The notes: a model not told the origin generated them from the letters alone. DNA of 64,000 nt from Methylobacterium sp. NEAU K (GCF_030700285.1 NZ_JAUYZJ010000027.1:1-64000); one strand, 5' to 3'; positions 38,254 to 47,362 are shown, numbered from the stretch's first letter. Program-made: numbers and translations.

Positions 38254-38334
38254 CGCGCGCTCCCGTCGCCGCGCCGTCCGTGCGGCCGGCGCTCCGTTCG
38301 AGAACCCCCGAGGCCCGGGGTGGTTACCGGTGCG

Positions 38335-39429
38335 CTACGGGCTGAGCGCCGGCTCGCCCGCCAGCGCGTCGCCCGCAACCCGGTCCCCGGCACCGTACGC
38401 GCCCGGCCGGCGCAGGAGAAACGGCTTCTCGATCAGGGTCCAGCTCAGGATCCCCAGCGGGATGGCGGCCGCCAGGGCGAGGGCCGCGACCATCCAGGGC
38501 GAGATCCCCGGCATCCGGGCGACCAGCAGGTTCTGCACAGGCCAGGCGTAGAGATAGAGCCCGTACGAGGGATCGATCCGCGCCGTGCCGCGGCTGAGGG
38601 CGTTGGGGCGCACCGCGAAGGCGAACCAGAAGACCAGATAGCCGCCGAGGATCGCGAAGGCCGGCTCGGCCAGCGGCCGGCTGAACATCAGCGGCAGGAG
38701 CAGCAGGGCGGCGAGGCCGGCGCCGCGACCGGTGTAGGTGATCCGGTCGCCGAACAGCCGGAATGCGCCCCCGCAGCAGAACACGAAGGTGAGGCGGATC
38801 ATCTCCGACAGGGAGCCGAGCCCGTCGCCCGGGGCGCCCACCGGCAGGTACAGCCAGCGCAGGGCGAGCAAACCTCCGAGCCCGGCCAGAAGGACGAGGT
38901 AGCGCCGCCGCCGCCGCAGGGCCCGCGCGGTGCCGACCAGGCCCAGCAGCAGGTAGCAGCCGAACTCGCAGGGGATCGTCCACATCGCGCCGTTGAGCAG
39001 GGGGTAGGGCAGCCCCTCGAACGCGCCCGGAACCACCGGCATGAGCAGCAGCGACAGCCGCAGCAAAGTCTCCGGGAGCGAGGCCGCCGCGACGTCGCCC
39101 CCGCCCAGGGGGGCGACCACGGCGATGCACACGAGGGACGCCACCACGAAGGCCGGATAGATCCGCACTACCCGGCGCATCAGGTAGTCGGAGAACGACC
39201 GCTTGGCGCGGTAGCTCGCGGTGATCAGGTAGCCGCTGACCAGGAAGAAGCCGTCGACCGCGATCTCGCCCAGCGACATCGTACCGAAGGCTTGCGTGAG
39301 CCATTCGCGCGAACGATTGCCGTCCACGAGTTCGGGCGCGTGCGAAAGAATCACCAGGACCGCGAACAGAAGGCGCAGCGAGCCGAAATTGTTCGCAACC
39401 GTGTCGCGTGCCCCCACCTGCTGCGACAC
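38335..39429 (-). CDS. Acyltransferase 3 family membrane protein (OafA/YrhL-like)
   Basis: A 364-residue inner-membrane protein starting with GTG (ribosome-binding GAGGCGGG upstream). It has the usual ten-helix Acyl_transf_3 fold: FGSLRLLFAVLVILSHAPEL with the conserved His, VDGFFLVSGYLITASYRAKR, MRRVVRIYPAFVVASLVCIA with the R-x-x-R-x-x-P motif, and the late segment PSYGLYLYAWPVQNLLV. Such proteins O-acetylate surface polysaccharides or lipids with cytoplasmic acyl-CoA. There are no glycan genes nearby to indicate the acceptor. Confidence 0.9.
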   Translation of the reverse strand: MSQQVGARDTVANNFGSLRLLFAVLVILSHAPELVDGNRSREWLTQAFGTMSLGEIAVDGFFLVSGYLITASYRAKRSFSDYLMRRVVRIYPAFVVASLVCIAVVAPLGGGDVAAASLPETLLRLSLLLMPVVPGAFEGLPYPLLNGAMWTIPCEFGCYLLLGLVGTARALRRRRRYLVLLAGLGGLLALRWLYLPVGAPGDGLGSLSEMIRLTFVFCCGGAFRLFGDRITYTGRGAGLAALLLLPLMFSRPLAEPAFAILGGYLVFWFAFAVRPNALSRGTARIDPSYGLYLYAWPVQNLLVARMPGISPWMVAALALAAAIPLGILSWTLIEKPFLLRRPGAYGAGDRVAGDALAGEPALSP

Positions 39430-39787
39430 CTGCGCCCGCCTCGTGATCCCTCAGACGATTCCAGGGGCGGGGAAACGGCGGGCGAAGACAAGGACGCCGG
39501 GGCAACACCCGCCGGCCTTCGTGCGGCACATGTCGGGTCGTCACAGGGGTGGCTCGCGACGATCGACCCACCCAGATCGTGCCGTGGCCTGTCTGGCCAG
39601 TTCCCCCTGTGAAAAGGGCGTGCACGGGCCCGCACCACCGCAGCGAAGGGCGGCTCAACACGCCGGAAAATCAGGATCGGATAAGCACGACTGGAATGCT
39701 TGATACTGCTTAGCAGTGCGATCCAGCGGCACCGTCACTTGTTCGGACCGAGAGTTTTTGACATTATCAACCTACGTGAGGTTGCCG
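39430..39787. other. Intergenic, contains the ribbon-helix-helix gene promoter
   Basis: About 360 bp without a gene. The right end is AT-richer and contains TTTTTGACATTATCAACC (39756-39773), which could provide a -35 box, followed by the inverted repeat listed separately. Nothing else is recognised. Confidence 0.35.
39768..39784. promoter_or_regulatory. Inverted repeat CAACCT-N5-AGGTTG before the RHH gene
   Basis: A perfect 6-bp inverted repeat with a 5-bp spacer ends 3 bp before the start codon of the ribbon-helix-helix protein. Small RHH regulators usually bind short inverted or tandem repeats in their own promoters, so this is a plausible autoregulatory operator. Confidence 0.45.
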
Positions 39788-40018
39788 ATGTCGGAAACAG
39801 CAAAGTATAAGGGCGGTCGGCCCCGGGTCGACGCCCAGCCGATCACGCTCCGGCTACCCCCAGAACTTCTAGGCGGAGTCGACCGCTACATCGCGCACGA
39901 GCAATCCATCGCCGGACGCTCGCTGACACGGCCGGAGGCGGTGCGGCATGCACTGCGGAACTGGCTTGCAGGGCACGGCTATCAGCATCACCGTGGGGAT
40001 CCTGACGGCGCGAACTGA
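39788..40018 (+). CDS. Ribbon-helix-helix (CopG-like) DNA-binding protein
   Basis: A 76-residue protein from the ATG at 39788. The RHH fold is seen as the strand QPITLRLPPELLGGVDRYIA followed by helices, with TRPEAVRHALRNWLAGHG at the end (family pattern: strand TLRLP-x-E, then R-x-E-A-V-R-x-A-L). Members dimerise and repress their own genes, often as antitoxins or plasmid regulators. No toxin gene is recognisable next to it; the 50-residue membrane protein that follows by 11 bp is the only candidate partner. The ATG is favoured over an upstream one because of the operator. Confidence 0.75.
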   Translation: MSETAKYKGGRPRVDAQPITLRLPPELLGGVDRYIAHEQSIAGRSLTRPEAVRHALRNWLAGHGYQHHRGDPDGAN

Positions 40019-40029
40019 GGGAGACGACC

Positions 40030-40182
40030 GTGAACCCGGTGGCGCTGGTATTGATGGCCGCACTGCTGGCGGCATGGATCGGGATCGGCACCGTCGTGAT
40101 CGCCTACGGTACGCCCTTCGGTGTGGCGTTCTATGTCTTGGCCGTGGTCGCGACGAACCCGCGGGTCTGGCGGCTGCACTGA
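40030..40182 (+). CDS. Small membrane protein (50 residues)
   Basis: A GTG-start frame with GGGAGACGACC directly upstream encodes VALVLMAALLAAWIGIGTVV and FGVAFYVLAVVATNPRVWRL, two hydrophobic segments separated by a short turn. It lies 11 bp after the ribbon-helix-helix gene on the same strand, so they are probably co-transcribed. Two-helix peptides of this size can be toxins or accessory subunits; nothing in the sequence decides. Confidence 0.5.
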   Translation: MNPVALVLMAALLAAWIGIGTVVIAYGTPFGVAFYVLAVVATNPRVWRLH

Positions 40183-40312
40183 CGGCAGCGCCTGGACCGT
40201 CTGCCGCACCTGCAAGGAAGCCCGGAAGCCGAAGCGACTTGCGAGACCCGCCGATCGGCGGCGCCGTGAAACCTCTGCCTGGCCTACGCTGCCGGGAGAG
40301 GCGACCCAGGAT

Positions 40313-40348
40313 TCAAAAAGGACGACGCGCCCCGTCAGGAGCGCGTCG
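40313..40348 (-). terminator. Rho-independent terminator for the small secreted protein gene
   Basis: Read on the minus strand, an 8-bp GC-rich stem CGACGCGC/GCGCGTCG with a 10-base loop is followed by TCCTTTTT. It lies about 60 bp downstream of the stop of the 40411-40596 gene, in the right orientation. Confidence 0.7.
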
Positions 40349-40410
40349 CCAGTCGACTCGCGGTCTCATCGACGAGCCGGGCAAACCTTCCGCAAAGTGC
40401 GGGCCAGAGG

Positions 40411-40596
40411 CTACTTGCCGCTACCGCTGGGGGCGGCGCCGCTGCCGGTCGCACCGTTGCCAGTGCTGTTGTCTCCAGCCGGTGCACCGGCCGTCGAGGT
40501 ATTCCCGTTCGGTGTGGACTGCGCGGCGGCCATCCCGGCGCTGCCGGCCACGAGCGCCAGGGCAAGAAGGGCGGATTGAAGGGTTCGGCTGGTCAT
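40411..40596 (-). CDS. Small secreted Ser/Thr/Gly-rich protein
   Basis: A 61-residue product with a clear signal peptide (TLQSALLALALVAGSAGMAA, cleavage after AQ likely) and a low-complexity mature part rich in Gly, Ser, Thr, Asn and Ala (STAGAPAGDNSTGNGATGSG). It has no Cys. A good terminator follows. Short exported peptides like this are frequent in Methylobacterium genomes; no function is known to me. Confidence 0.7.
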   Translation of the reverse strand: MTSRTLQSALLALALVAGSAGMAAAQSTPNGNTSTAGAPAGDNSTGNGATGSGAAPSGSGK

Positions 40597-41226
40597 AGCA
40601 CTCTCAAATCGCGACGGGCCGGCCTAAGCCGGCATGACCCCATCAACGAAAAGGCGCCGTCGCCGTTCCCAGATGCGCTCGAGACCGTCCCGCACGCCGG
40701 TTCGCGATCCCCCTTCAGCGACACCACCGCCTGGGACACGACCCCAGGAAAACACGCTTTTTGAAGAGTCCGGCTACGCAAAAGGTGGGACGGGTGCGGA
40801 GCCTGCCCGCCATACTCTTCGCCCAAGGACGTATTGCGGCGCCGGAATCAGCGCGACTGTTCTTTCGGTATTGGTAGTGTCCCAATTTTTGAAATAATGC
40901 CTCTAATATGAGCGCGAAGAATTTCTTTGTTCTTTGAATTTTTGTCCGCGCTCTTCGCGGCGGGCGGCTTATCGGCGGTCGACATGGCATGTGCCCCGGA
41001 TCAGGAGCGCCACCTCTTCGGGCCACGGGGACGTGGTTGGGAGGGCGATCACCAGCACCTATAGTGGATCGCCCAGCCGGAATCTCGGCATTATTGCAAC
41101 GCGCCCGACCAATTCAACTTTTAGATGCGTTAAGGTTTATTATACCGCGCTGTCGTCGCTATAGCGCCCAGGACTACGTAGGGAGTTTAACGCGCCCTCA
41201 AGAGGGCCCCACCAGAGGGGATCTCG
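40597..41226. other. Intergenic, no gene recognised
   Basis: About 630 bp with uneven composition; AT-rich parts occur at about 40855-40945 and 41090-41160. Short frames here lack ribosome-binding sites and recognisable content. A possible promoter for the DUF6894-like gene lies at the right end. No RNA gene was identified. Confidence 0.4.
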
Positions 41227-41448
41227 GTGCCCGAGCGCTTTTACTTCGATGTCGAGAACAGCCGGGAGCGGATCCGCGACGAAGTGGGCGTCGAGGCAGG
41301 GAGCCGGGAGGAGGCTCTGGCGGAGGCGCGCAGCGTGATCGAGGAGATGGCGGACCACGTGGGCGTGACCGAGTCCGATGATCCTTGGATGCTCGTTGTG
41401 CGCGACGGGGCCGGGTTCCTGGTCGGTCGGCTGCCGATCGGGACATAG
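41227..41448 (+). CDS. DUF6894-like small protein
   Basis: A 73-residue protein beginning MPERFYFDVENSRERIRDEV, which matches the DUF6894 pattern (P-R-F-Y-F-D-x-x-D, then D-x-x-G) common in Methylobacterium and relatives. A helix (REEALAEARSVIEEMADHV) and a terminal strand pair (WMLVVRDGAGFLVGRLP) complete it. It is a small cytoplasmic alpha/beta protein of unknown role. The gene is single, with GGGGATCTCG upstream. Confidence 0.75.
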   Translation: MPERFYFDVENSRERIRDEVGVEAGSREEALAEARSVIEEMADHVGVTESDDPWMLVVRDGAGFLVGRLPIGT

Positions 41449-41854
41449 CAGCGCCGGAAGAAAGAACCCGCCGCGGCAGGCGCCGGGCGGGCTGAAGGTG
41501 ATCTCGGCTCGGAGAAGGCTCGACCGTAAACGCCGTACGGAACCGGCGCATCCCCCATCCAGATGAGGCGCGCACACGATCATGCGATCGGACGCGGTCC
41601 TCGAAAGGCCGCGGGCCGCCGGGAGCCGAACCCGCACGCCCATCCGATCGCGGCGCCTGGAACGGACGGCGACGTGGCCGGCTCGCCGTGACACCACATC
41701 CGAAACGGATCACCGTCGTCCGGGCGGCGCTCAGGCAGCGCCGTCGGCCTCAAACAGAGTCCATCGCCGAGCCGTCCCCCCCCGAACTCCTCCAGGTGCG
41801 GCCCGCGCGAACCGGGCTCGATCCGACGGGCATGCCGCGGAGGCTCGCCGCGTG
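41449..41854. other. Intergenic, no gene recognised
   Basis: About 400 bp, GC-rich. A minus-strand GGGTTCGGCTCCCG near 41620 resembles a tRNA T-arm but the rest of a cloverleaf could not be found. No credible frame. Confidence 0.35.
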
Positions 41855-42718
41855 TCAGCCTCCGAAGGCGCGCGGCGGCAGGCCCGGCACCCCGACATCG
41901 AGCTCGAACAGGGCGCCCGCGGACGGCTCATGCGCGGCGCCCCGCGACGCCGACGTGACGAACAGGCGGTCAAGCCCCGCCCCCGCGAAGGCGCAGCTGG
42001 TGACGTTCGTGGCCGGCAGCGGGATCGCCCGCATGAGGCGCCCGTCCGGATCCAGGCGGCTGATCCGGCCCGCCCCCCAATGAGCGATCCAGAGGCAGCC
42101 CTCGGCGTCGGTGGTCATTCCGTCGGGCCAGCCCCAGGAATCGGGGAAGCGCAGGAAGTCGCGCTTCCCCGCCAGGGTGCCGTCATCGGCGAGGTCGAAG
42201 GCGAAGACGGTCCGGGCTGCGCTGTCGCTGTGGTAGAGGATCCGGCCATCCAGGCTGAAGGTCGGCCCGTTCGCGACCCCGTAATCGCCGTCCATCCGCC
42301 GCCAGGTCAGGTCGGGATCGAGCCGGTGCAGGGCGCCCGAGACGGCCGCCTCGCCGTGGTGCATGCTCCCGGCCCAGATCCGGCCGGCACGGTCGACCTT
42401 GGCGTCGTTCAGGCGGTTGTCCGGATGGTCGGGCTCCGGATCGCCGATCGGCGCGAGGCGGTCGGCCTCCAGGTCGAAGACCGCGAAGCCGCTCTTCAGG
42501 CCGACCACGAAGTCGGGGCGGCCGGCCCGAGGGATGATCCAGCCGAGCGGCTCCGGGAACGGGCGCGTGCCGGTCCGGCCGGTCGCGAGGTCGAGCCAGC
42601 GCAGGGCCGGCGCCTCGATGTCGACCCAGAACAGCCGGCCCCGCTCCGGCACCCAGACCGGGCCCTCGCCGAGCCGGTCGCGCTCGGTGCGGGCGATGAT
42701 GCGGACCTGTGCCTCCAT
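41855..42718 (-). CDS. SMP-30/gluconolactonase-family sugar lactonase (probable L-arabinolactonase)
   Basis: A 287-residue six-bladed beta-propeller lactonase. The start at 42718 is chosen because GGAAGG lies 12 bases upstream; an in-frame ATG at 42730 is possible. Family motifs: LGEGPVWVPERGRLFWVDIE with the metal-binding Glu, HPDNRLNDAKVDRAGRIWAG with Asn and Asp, VANGPTFSLDGRILYHSDS, and SWGWPDGMTTDAEGCLWIAH. It would hydrolyse the sugar 1,4-lactone made by the dehydrogenase at 50954 to the aldonate. It lies downstream of the permease gene on the same strand. Substrate is inferred from the cluster. Confidence 0.85.
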   Translation of the reverse strand: MEAQVRIIARTERDRLGEGPVWVPERGRLFWVDIEAPALRWLDLATGRTGTRPFPEPLGWIIPRAGRPDFVVGLKSGFAVFDLEADRLAPIGDPEPDHPDNRLNDAKVDRAGRIWAGSMHHGEAAVSGALHRLDPDLTWRRMDGDYGVANGPTFSLDGRILYHSDSAARTVFAFDLADDGTLAGKRDFLRFPDSWGWPDGMTTDAEGCLWIAHWGAGRISRLDPDGRLMRAIPLPATNVTSCAFAGAGLDRLFVTSASRGAAHEPSAGALFELDVGVPGLPPRAFGG

Positions 42719-42904
42719 GGGATCGCCCATCCTTCCAGCGACGGGTCGCGGCCCGCCGCGCGCTACGCATCGAAGAGGTCGCCGGTCGGGCGAGCCGGAC
42801 AGGGGCGGGCGCCCGGAGCCGGCCTGACAGAGTGCGGGGACAGGCCGTGCAGCTCCGTGCACCCCGCGTCGGATCAAGGCCGCGAGGGGGCGACGCGCGT
42901 TTGC

Positions 42905-44206
42905 TCAGCTGACCGCGCCCCGGCCCAGCCGGCTGCCCCAGACCGCGTAGGCCAGGACGTAGAGCTCGCAGGCGGACGTGATCAGGAAGGAATGCTGGAG
43001 GCCGAACCGGTCGGCGGCCCAGCCCTGGACCACCACGAGGGAGCCGCCCGCGATCGCCATGATCAGCAGCCCCGCCCCCTCCTCGGTCAGCGGCCCCAGC
43101 CCGCGGATGCCCAGGGTGAAGATCGTCGGGAACATGATCGCGTGGAACAGCCCCACCGAGATCAGCGCCCACATCGCCAGCGGACCCGTGGCGAAGCTCG
43201 CCACCAGCATCACCGCGCAGGCGGCGATGGCGGCCCCGGCCAGGACGGTCTCGGCCGACCGCACCCGCATCAGGTAGCTGCCGGCGAAGCGGCCCACCAT
43301 CATCCCGCCCCAGAGCAGGAACAGGTAGCGCGAGGCCTGCGCGTGCGTCAGGTTGCCGATCTCGGGCTGCGAGACGAAGTTGATGAACAGGTTCGACACC
43401 CCGATCTCGGCGATCAGGTAGATGAAGATCGCCGGCACGCCGAGCACGAGGTTGCGGTGGCGCCAGAGCGACAGGCCGGCGCGCTCGGACTTGGCGACCC
43501 GCGCGGCGCCGCCCATGGCGGGCAGCGGGAAGCGGGCGATCACCACGGCCAGCCCCAGGAGGATCGCCGCCGCGATCATATAGGGCAGCTGCACCGACTG
43601 CGCGTCGGCCAGCCGCTCGGCCGGGCTCAGGACGGCCCCGGCGGCCACGTTGCCCGAGGCGGAGCGGCCGAGGATCAGGTAGCCTCCGAACAGCGGCGCC
43701 AGGGTCGTGCCGAGCGAGTTGAAGGCCTGGACGAGGTTGAGCCGCGCCGGGGCGCTCTCCGCCGGGCCGACCACCGCCACGTAGGGGTTGGCGGCGACCT
43801 GGAGCAGGGTGATGCCGCTCGCGATCACGAACAGGGCGGTGAGGGTGATCGCATAGGAGACCTGGTGCGAGGCCAGGACCATGCCGAGCGTGCCCAGCGC
43901 CATGATGCCGAGGCCCACCACCAGCGCGCGCTGGTAGCCGACGCGCTCGATCAGCTTCGCCGCAGGGATCGAGGCCACGAAATACGCGATGAACCAGACC
44001 GATTCGATCAGCGTGGTCTGCGTATAGCTGAGGTCGAACACGCTCCTGAGGTGGGGCAGCAGCGTGTTGTTGATGACCGTGATGAAGCCCCACATGAAGA
44101 ACAGGCTCGCGAGCAGCGACAGCGCCAGGCGGAAGCCGCCCACGGTGCGCGGGTCTGTCTCCGCCAGCGCCGCGGGCGGCCCGAAGTGCACGATCGGTCC
44201 TGCCAT
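42905..44206 (-). CDS. FucP-type sugar:H+ symporter (MFS)
   Basis: A 433-residue permease with twelve membrane helices; start at 44206 with GGAGGAAACGAG upstream. It matches the FucP/GluP sugar porter family: SLFFMWGFITVINNTLLPHL (including the family's helix-1 Asn), WFIAYFVASIPAAKLIERVG with the R-x-G-x-x motif, NPYVAVVGP, and LVQAFNSLGTTLAPLFGGYL. The family carries fucose, glucose, galactose or arabinose into the cell with protons. Its place in the pentose cluster suggests L-arabinose. The region before it is shared with the divergent mutarotase gene and holds the motif at 44263. Confidence 0.9.
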   Translation of the reverse strand: MAGPIVHFGPPAALAETDPRTVGGFRLALSLLASLFFMWGFITVINNTLLPHLRSVFDLSYTQTTLIESVWFIAYFVASIPAAKLIERVGYQRALVVGLGIMALGTLGMVLASHQVSYAITLTALFVIASGITLLQVAANPYVAVVGPAESAPARLNLVQAFNSLGTTLAPLFGGYLILGRSASGNVAAGAVLSPAERLADAQSVQLPYMIAAAILLGLAVVIARFPLPAMGGAARVAKSERAGLSLWRHRNLVLGVPAIFIYLIAEIGVSNLFINFVSQPEIGNLTHAQASRYLFLLWGGMMVGRFAGSYLMRVRSAETVLAGAAIAACAVMLVASFATGPLAMWALISVGLFHAIMFPTIFTLGIRGLGPLTEEGAGLLIMAIAGGSLVVVQGWAADRFGLQHSFLITSACELYVLAYAVWGSRLGRGAVS

Positions 44207-44262
44207 CACTCGTTTCCTCCGGTCGCGGCCGCCTTGTCGGAGCGCCTTGTTGTGCATTTGAT

Positions 44263-44275
44263 TTGTCTGAGTATA
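44263..44275 (+). promoter_or_regulatory. Candidate GntR operator TTGTCTGAGTATA
   Basis: The 13-mer lies in the 163-bp divergent region between the permease (44206) and mutarotase (44370) genes. It matches TTGTATGAGTAAA at 48293-48305, in the other divergent promoter of the cluster, at 11 of 13 positions. Shared placement beside pathway genes suggests a binding site for the GntR/FCD regulator. Confidence 0.5.
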
Positions 44276-44369
44276 TATCGGAGTCGCGGGCGTCAACCGC
44301 GGCTTCCCGTCGAGGACCTGCGCACGATCGGCAGGACGGGCGGCCTCAGGATAGCGAGGGGGGAAGTAC

Positions 44370-45521
44370 ATGCGGGGCGTGGTATCGGTGGCGCTGTGCG
44401 CCTGTGCGGCGATCCCGGCGGCCGCCCAGGCGGCCGAGCCGGGCCGGACCGTGTTCGGCACTCTGCCGGACGGCAGCAAGGTCGAAGAGGTGACCCTGGC
44501 CAACGGCAAGGGCGTCATCGCCCGGGTGATCTCGTGGGGGGCGATCCTGCGGACCCTCGAGGTGCCGGACCGCGCCGGCAAGACCGCCGACGTGGTGCTC
44601 GGCTACAACGATCTCGCCGGCTACCTCGCCAAGCCCAAATATTTCGGGGCGAGCATCGGGCGCTACGGCAACCGCATTCGCGCCGGCCGCTTCAGCCTCG
44701 ACGGCCACGCCTATACGCTCGCCACGAATGACGGATCCAACAGCCTGCACGGTGGCACGGCCGGCTTCGACAAGAAGCTCTGGACGATCACCGAGGTGAA
44801 GGGCGGAGCGACCCCGTCGGTCAGCCTGCGCTACGTCAGCCCGGACGGCGAGGAGGGCTATCCCGGCACGCTGACGGTGACCGCCACCTACACGCTGGAC
44901 GACACGAACACGCTCACGGTTGCCTACCGGGCCACCACCGACAAGCCGACGATCGTCAACCTGACCAACCACAGCTTCTTCAACCTGGCGGGCGAGGGGT
45001 CGGGCCGGTCGATCCTGGACAACGTCCTGACCATCCCGGCCGAGCGCTATACCCCGGTCGACGCGACGCTGATCCCCACCGGGGAGCAAGTCGCCGTGGC
45101 GGGCACGCCCTTCGACTTCCGCACGCCAAGGGTGATCGGTGCGCGCATCCGCGACGGGCGCGACCTCCAGATCGTGCGCGGGCGCGGCTACGACCACAAC
45201 TGGGTCGTGACCAACGTCCCCACGGCCGAGACGCACCTCGCGGCACGGGTCGAGGATCCCGAATCCGGCCGGGTCCTGGAGGTCGCCAGCAACCAGCCGG
45301 GCGTGCAGTTCTACGCGGGCAACTTCCTCGACGGGACCGCGGTGGGCAAGTCCGGCCTCGCCTACCGGCAGTCGGACGCCCTGGCGCTCGAGCCCGAGCT
45401 GTTCCCAGACACCCCGAACCAGCCGGCCTTCGGCTCGGCCCGGCTCGATCCCGGCGCCACCTACCGGAACGTGATCGCCTACCGCTTTTCGACCAGCCCC
45501 GACCACCGGACCCATAAATAG
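44370..45521 (+). CDS. galM: Aldose 1-epimerase (mutarotase), exported
   Basis: A 383-residue protein with a signal peptide (GVVSVALCACAAIPAAAQA), so the enzyme acts in the periplasm. GalM features: YGNRIRAGRFSLDGHAY, SLHGGTAGFDKKLW, the catalytic His in NLTNHSFFNLAGE, and the substrate-binding/catalytic-Glu end LALEPELFPDTPNQPAF. It interconverts alpha and beta anomers of a hexose or pentose, feeding the anomer used by transport or by the 1-dehydrogenase. GGGGGGAAGTAC precedes the ATG. The stop is directly followed by the dehydratase start, so they form an operon. Confidence 0.9.
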   Translation: MRGVVSVALCACAAIPAAAQAAEPGRTVFGTLPDGSKVEEVTLANGKGVIARVISWGAILRTLEVPDRAGKTADVVLGYNDLAGYLAKPKYFGASIGRYGNRIRAGRFSLDGHAYTLATNDGSNSLHGGTAGFDKKLWTITEVKGGATPSVSLRYVSPDGEEGYPGTLTVTATYTLDDTNTLTVAYRATTDKPTIVNLTNHSFFNLAGEGSGRSILDNVLTIPAERYTPVDATLIPTGEQVAVAGTPFDFRTPRVIGARIRDGRDLQIVRGRGYDHNWVVTNVPTAETHLAARVEDPESGRVLEVASNQPGVQFYAGNFLDGTAVGKSGLAYRQSDALALEPELFPDTPNQPAFGSARLDPGATYRNVIAYRFSTSPDHRTHK

Positions 45522-47321
45522 ATGACCGATTGCCCGATCGCACGGCCCCTGCGCTCCCGCGCCTGGTTCGACAACCCCGACAATATCGACATGACGGCGC
45601 TCTACCTCGAGCGATACCTGAACTTCGGCCTGAGCCTGGAGGAGCTGCGTTCGGGCAAGCCGATCATCGGCATCGCCCAGACCGGCTCCGACCTGTCACC
45701 GTGCAATCGGCACCACCTCGTCCTCGCGGAGCGTGTCCGCGAGGGCATCCGCGAGGCGGGCGGCATCGCCCTCGAATTCCCGGTCCATCCGATCCAGGAG
45801 ACGGGCAAGCGGCCGACCGCCGGGCTCGACCGCAACCTCGCCTATCTCGGCCTCGTCGAGCTCCTGTACGGCTACCCCCTCGACGGGGTGGTCCTGACGA
45901 CGGGCTGCGACAAGACCACCCCGGCCTGCCTGATGGCGGCCGCCACCGTGAACATCCCGGCCATCGCCCTGTCGGTGGGGCCGATGCTCAACGGCTGGTA
46001 CAAGGGGCAGCGCACGGGCTCCGGCACCATCGTCTGGCGGGCCCGGGAGATGCTGGCCGCGGGGGAAATCGACCACGCGGGCTTCATCAAGCTCGTGACC
46101 TCGTCCGCCCCCTCGACCGGCTACTGCAACACCATGGGCACGGCGACGACGATGAACGCGCTCGCAGAGGCGCTCGGCATGATGCTGCCGGGCTCCGCGG
46201 CGATCCCGGCGCCCTACCGGGACCGCCAGGAGGTCGCCTACCGCACCGGCAAGCGCATCGTCGCGATGGTGGCCGAGGACCTGAAGCCCTCCGACATCCT
46301 GACCCGGGAGGCCTTCCTCAACGCGATCGTGCTCAACTCAGCGATCGGCGGCTCGACCAACGCCCCGATCCACCTGGCCGCGCTTGCCCGCCATGCGGGG
46401 GTCGAACTCGACATCGCCGACTGGCAGACCCACGGCCTCGACGTGCCGCTCCTCGTCAACCTGCAACCGGCGGGCGAATACCTCGGCGAAGATTATTACC
46501 GCGCGGGCGGCCTCCCGGCGGTGGCCGCGCAGCTGATGCGGCGCGGGCTGCTCCACGAGGGCGCCCTGACGGTGAACGGGCGCACCATCGGCGACAATTG
46601 CCGCGGCGCGACCATCGAGGACGAGGCGGTGATCCGCCCGATCGAGCGGCCCCTGAAAGAGGCCGCGGGCTTCCTGGTGCTGCGCGGCAACCTGTTCGAG
46701 GCGGCGGTCATGAAGACCAGCGTGATCAGCGAGGCGTTCCGGGCGCGCTACCTCTCGAACCCCCAGGATCCGGATGCCTTCGAGGGCCGGGCCGTGGTGT
46801 TCGACGGGCCGGAGGACTACCACCGCCGCATCGACGACCCGGCGCTGGACATCGACGAGACCACAATCCTGATCATGCGGGGCGCCGGCCCGGTGGGCTA
46901 TCCCGGCGCGGCCGAGGTGGTGAACATGCGGCCGCCCGCCTCCCTGATCCGCGCTGGCGTGCACGCGCTGCCCTGCCTGGGCGACGGGCGCCAGTCCGGC
47001 ACCTCGGCCTCGCCCTCGATCCTCAACGCCTCCCCCGAGGCGGCGGTCGGCGGCGGCCTCGCGCTGCTGCGCACCGGCGACCGGGTGCGGATCGACCTGA
47101 AGCGCGGCACCGCCGACATGCTGGTCGCCGCGGACGAGATCGCGCGCCGGCGGAGGGCTCTGGAGGAGGCCGGCGGCTATCCCTATCCGGCGTCCCAAAC
47201 CCCGTGGCAGGCGATGCAGCGCGCGGCGGTGGGTCAGATGCAAACCGGAGCGATTCTGGAAGGGTCCGAGCGCTTCCAGCGCATCGCCCAGACCAGCGGT
47301 GTCCCGCGCGACAACCACTGA
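45522..47321 (+). CDS. araC: IlvD/EDD-family aldonate dehydratase (probable L-arabinonate dehydratase)
   Basis: A 599-residue enzyme close to the length and sequence pattern of rhizobial L-arabinonate dehydratase as I recall it. The three cluster-binding cysteines are at Cys61 (SPCNRHH), Cys129 (TTGCDKTTP) and Cys202 (GYCNTMGTA), with the spacing known for the [2Fe-2S] pentonate dehydratases. The C-terminal SGTSASPSILNASPEAAVGG contains the catalytic Ser region. It would convert L-arabinonate (or another pentonate) to the 2-keto-3-deoxy acid. It is coupled to the mutarotase gene. D-xylonate is an alternative substrate; the symbol is provisional. Confidence 0.88.
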   Translation: MTDCPIARPLRSRAWFDNPDNIDMTALYLERYLNFGLSLEELRSGKPIIGIAQTGSDLSPCNRHHLVLAERVREGIREAGGIALEFPVHPIQETGKRPTAGLDRNLAYLGLVELLYGYPLDGVVLTTGCDKTTPACLMAAATVNIPAIALSVGPMLNGWYKGQRTGSGTIVWRAREMLAAGEIDHAGFIKLVTSSAPSTGYCNTMGTATTMNALAEALGMMLPGSAAIPAPYRDRQEVAYRTGKRIVAMVAEDLKPSDILTREAFLNAIVLNSAIGGSTNAPIHLAALARHAGVELDIADWQTHGLDVPLLVNLQPAGEYLGEDYYRAGGLPAVAAQLMRRGLLHEGALTVNGRTIGDNCRGATIEDEAVIRPIERPLKEAAGFLVLRGNLFEAAVMKTSVISEAFRARYLSNPQDPDAFEGRAVVFDGPEDYHRRIDDPALDIDETTILIMRGAGPVGYPGAAEVVNMRPPASLIRAGVHALPCLGDGRQSGTSASPSILNASPEAAVGGGLALLRTGDRVRIDLKRGTADMLVAADEIARRRRALEEAGGYPYPASQTPWQAMQRAAVGQMQTGAILEGSERFQRIAQTSGVPRDNH

Positions 47322-47331
47322 CACCAGGTCT

Positions 47332-47362
47332 CATGGATCGCGACAGAGGGTCGGGATCCATG
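47332..47362. terminator. Hairpin between convergent genes, probable bidirectional terminator
   Basis: CATGGATCGCGAC (47332-47344) pairs with GGTCGGGATCCATG (47349-47362) with one or two mismatches and a 4-base loop. It lies between the ends of the dehydratase gene and the convergent GntR gene. There is no T run on either side, so termination efficiency is uncertain. Confidence 0.5.

Noticed and set aside
41610..41690. tRNA-like T-arm (GGGTTCGGCTCCCG on the minus strand)
   Set aside because: The invariant A of the T-loop is absent and no D-arm, anticodon arm or acceptor pairing could be found at the right distances.
41582..44731. A 1049-codon plus-strand frame across the lactonase and permease genes
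   Set aside because: It crosses two well-supported minus-strand genes and shows typical antisense composition.
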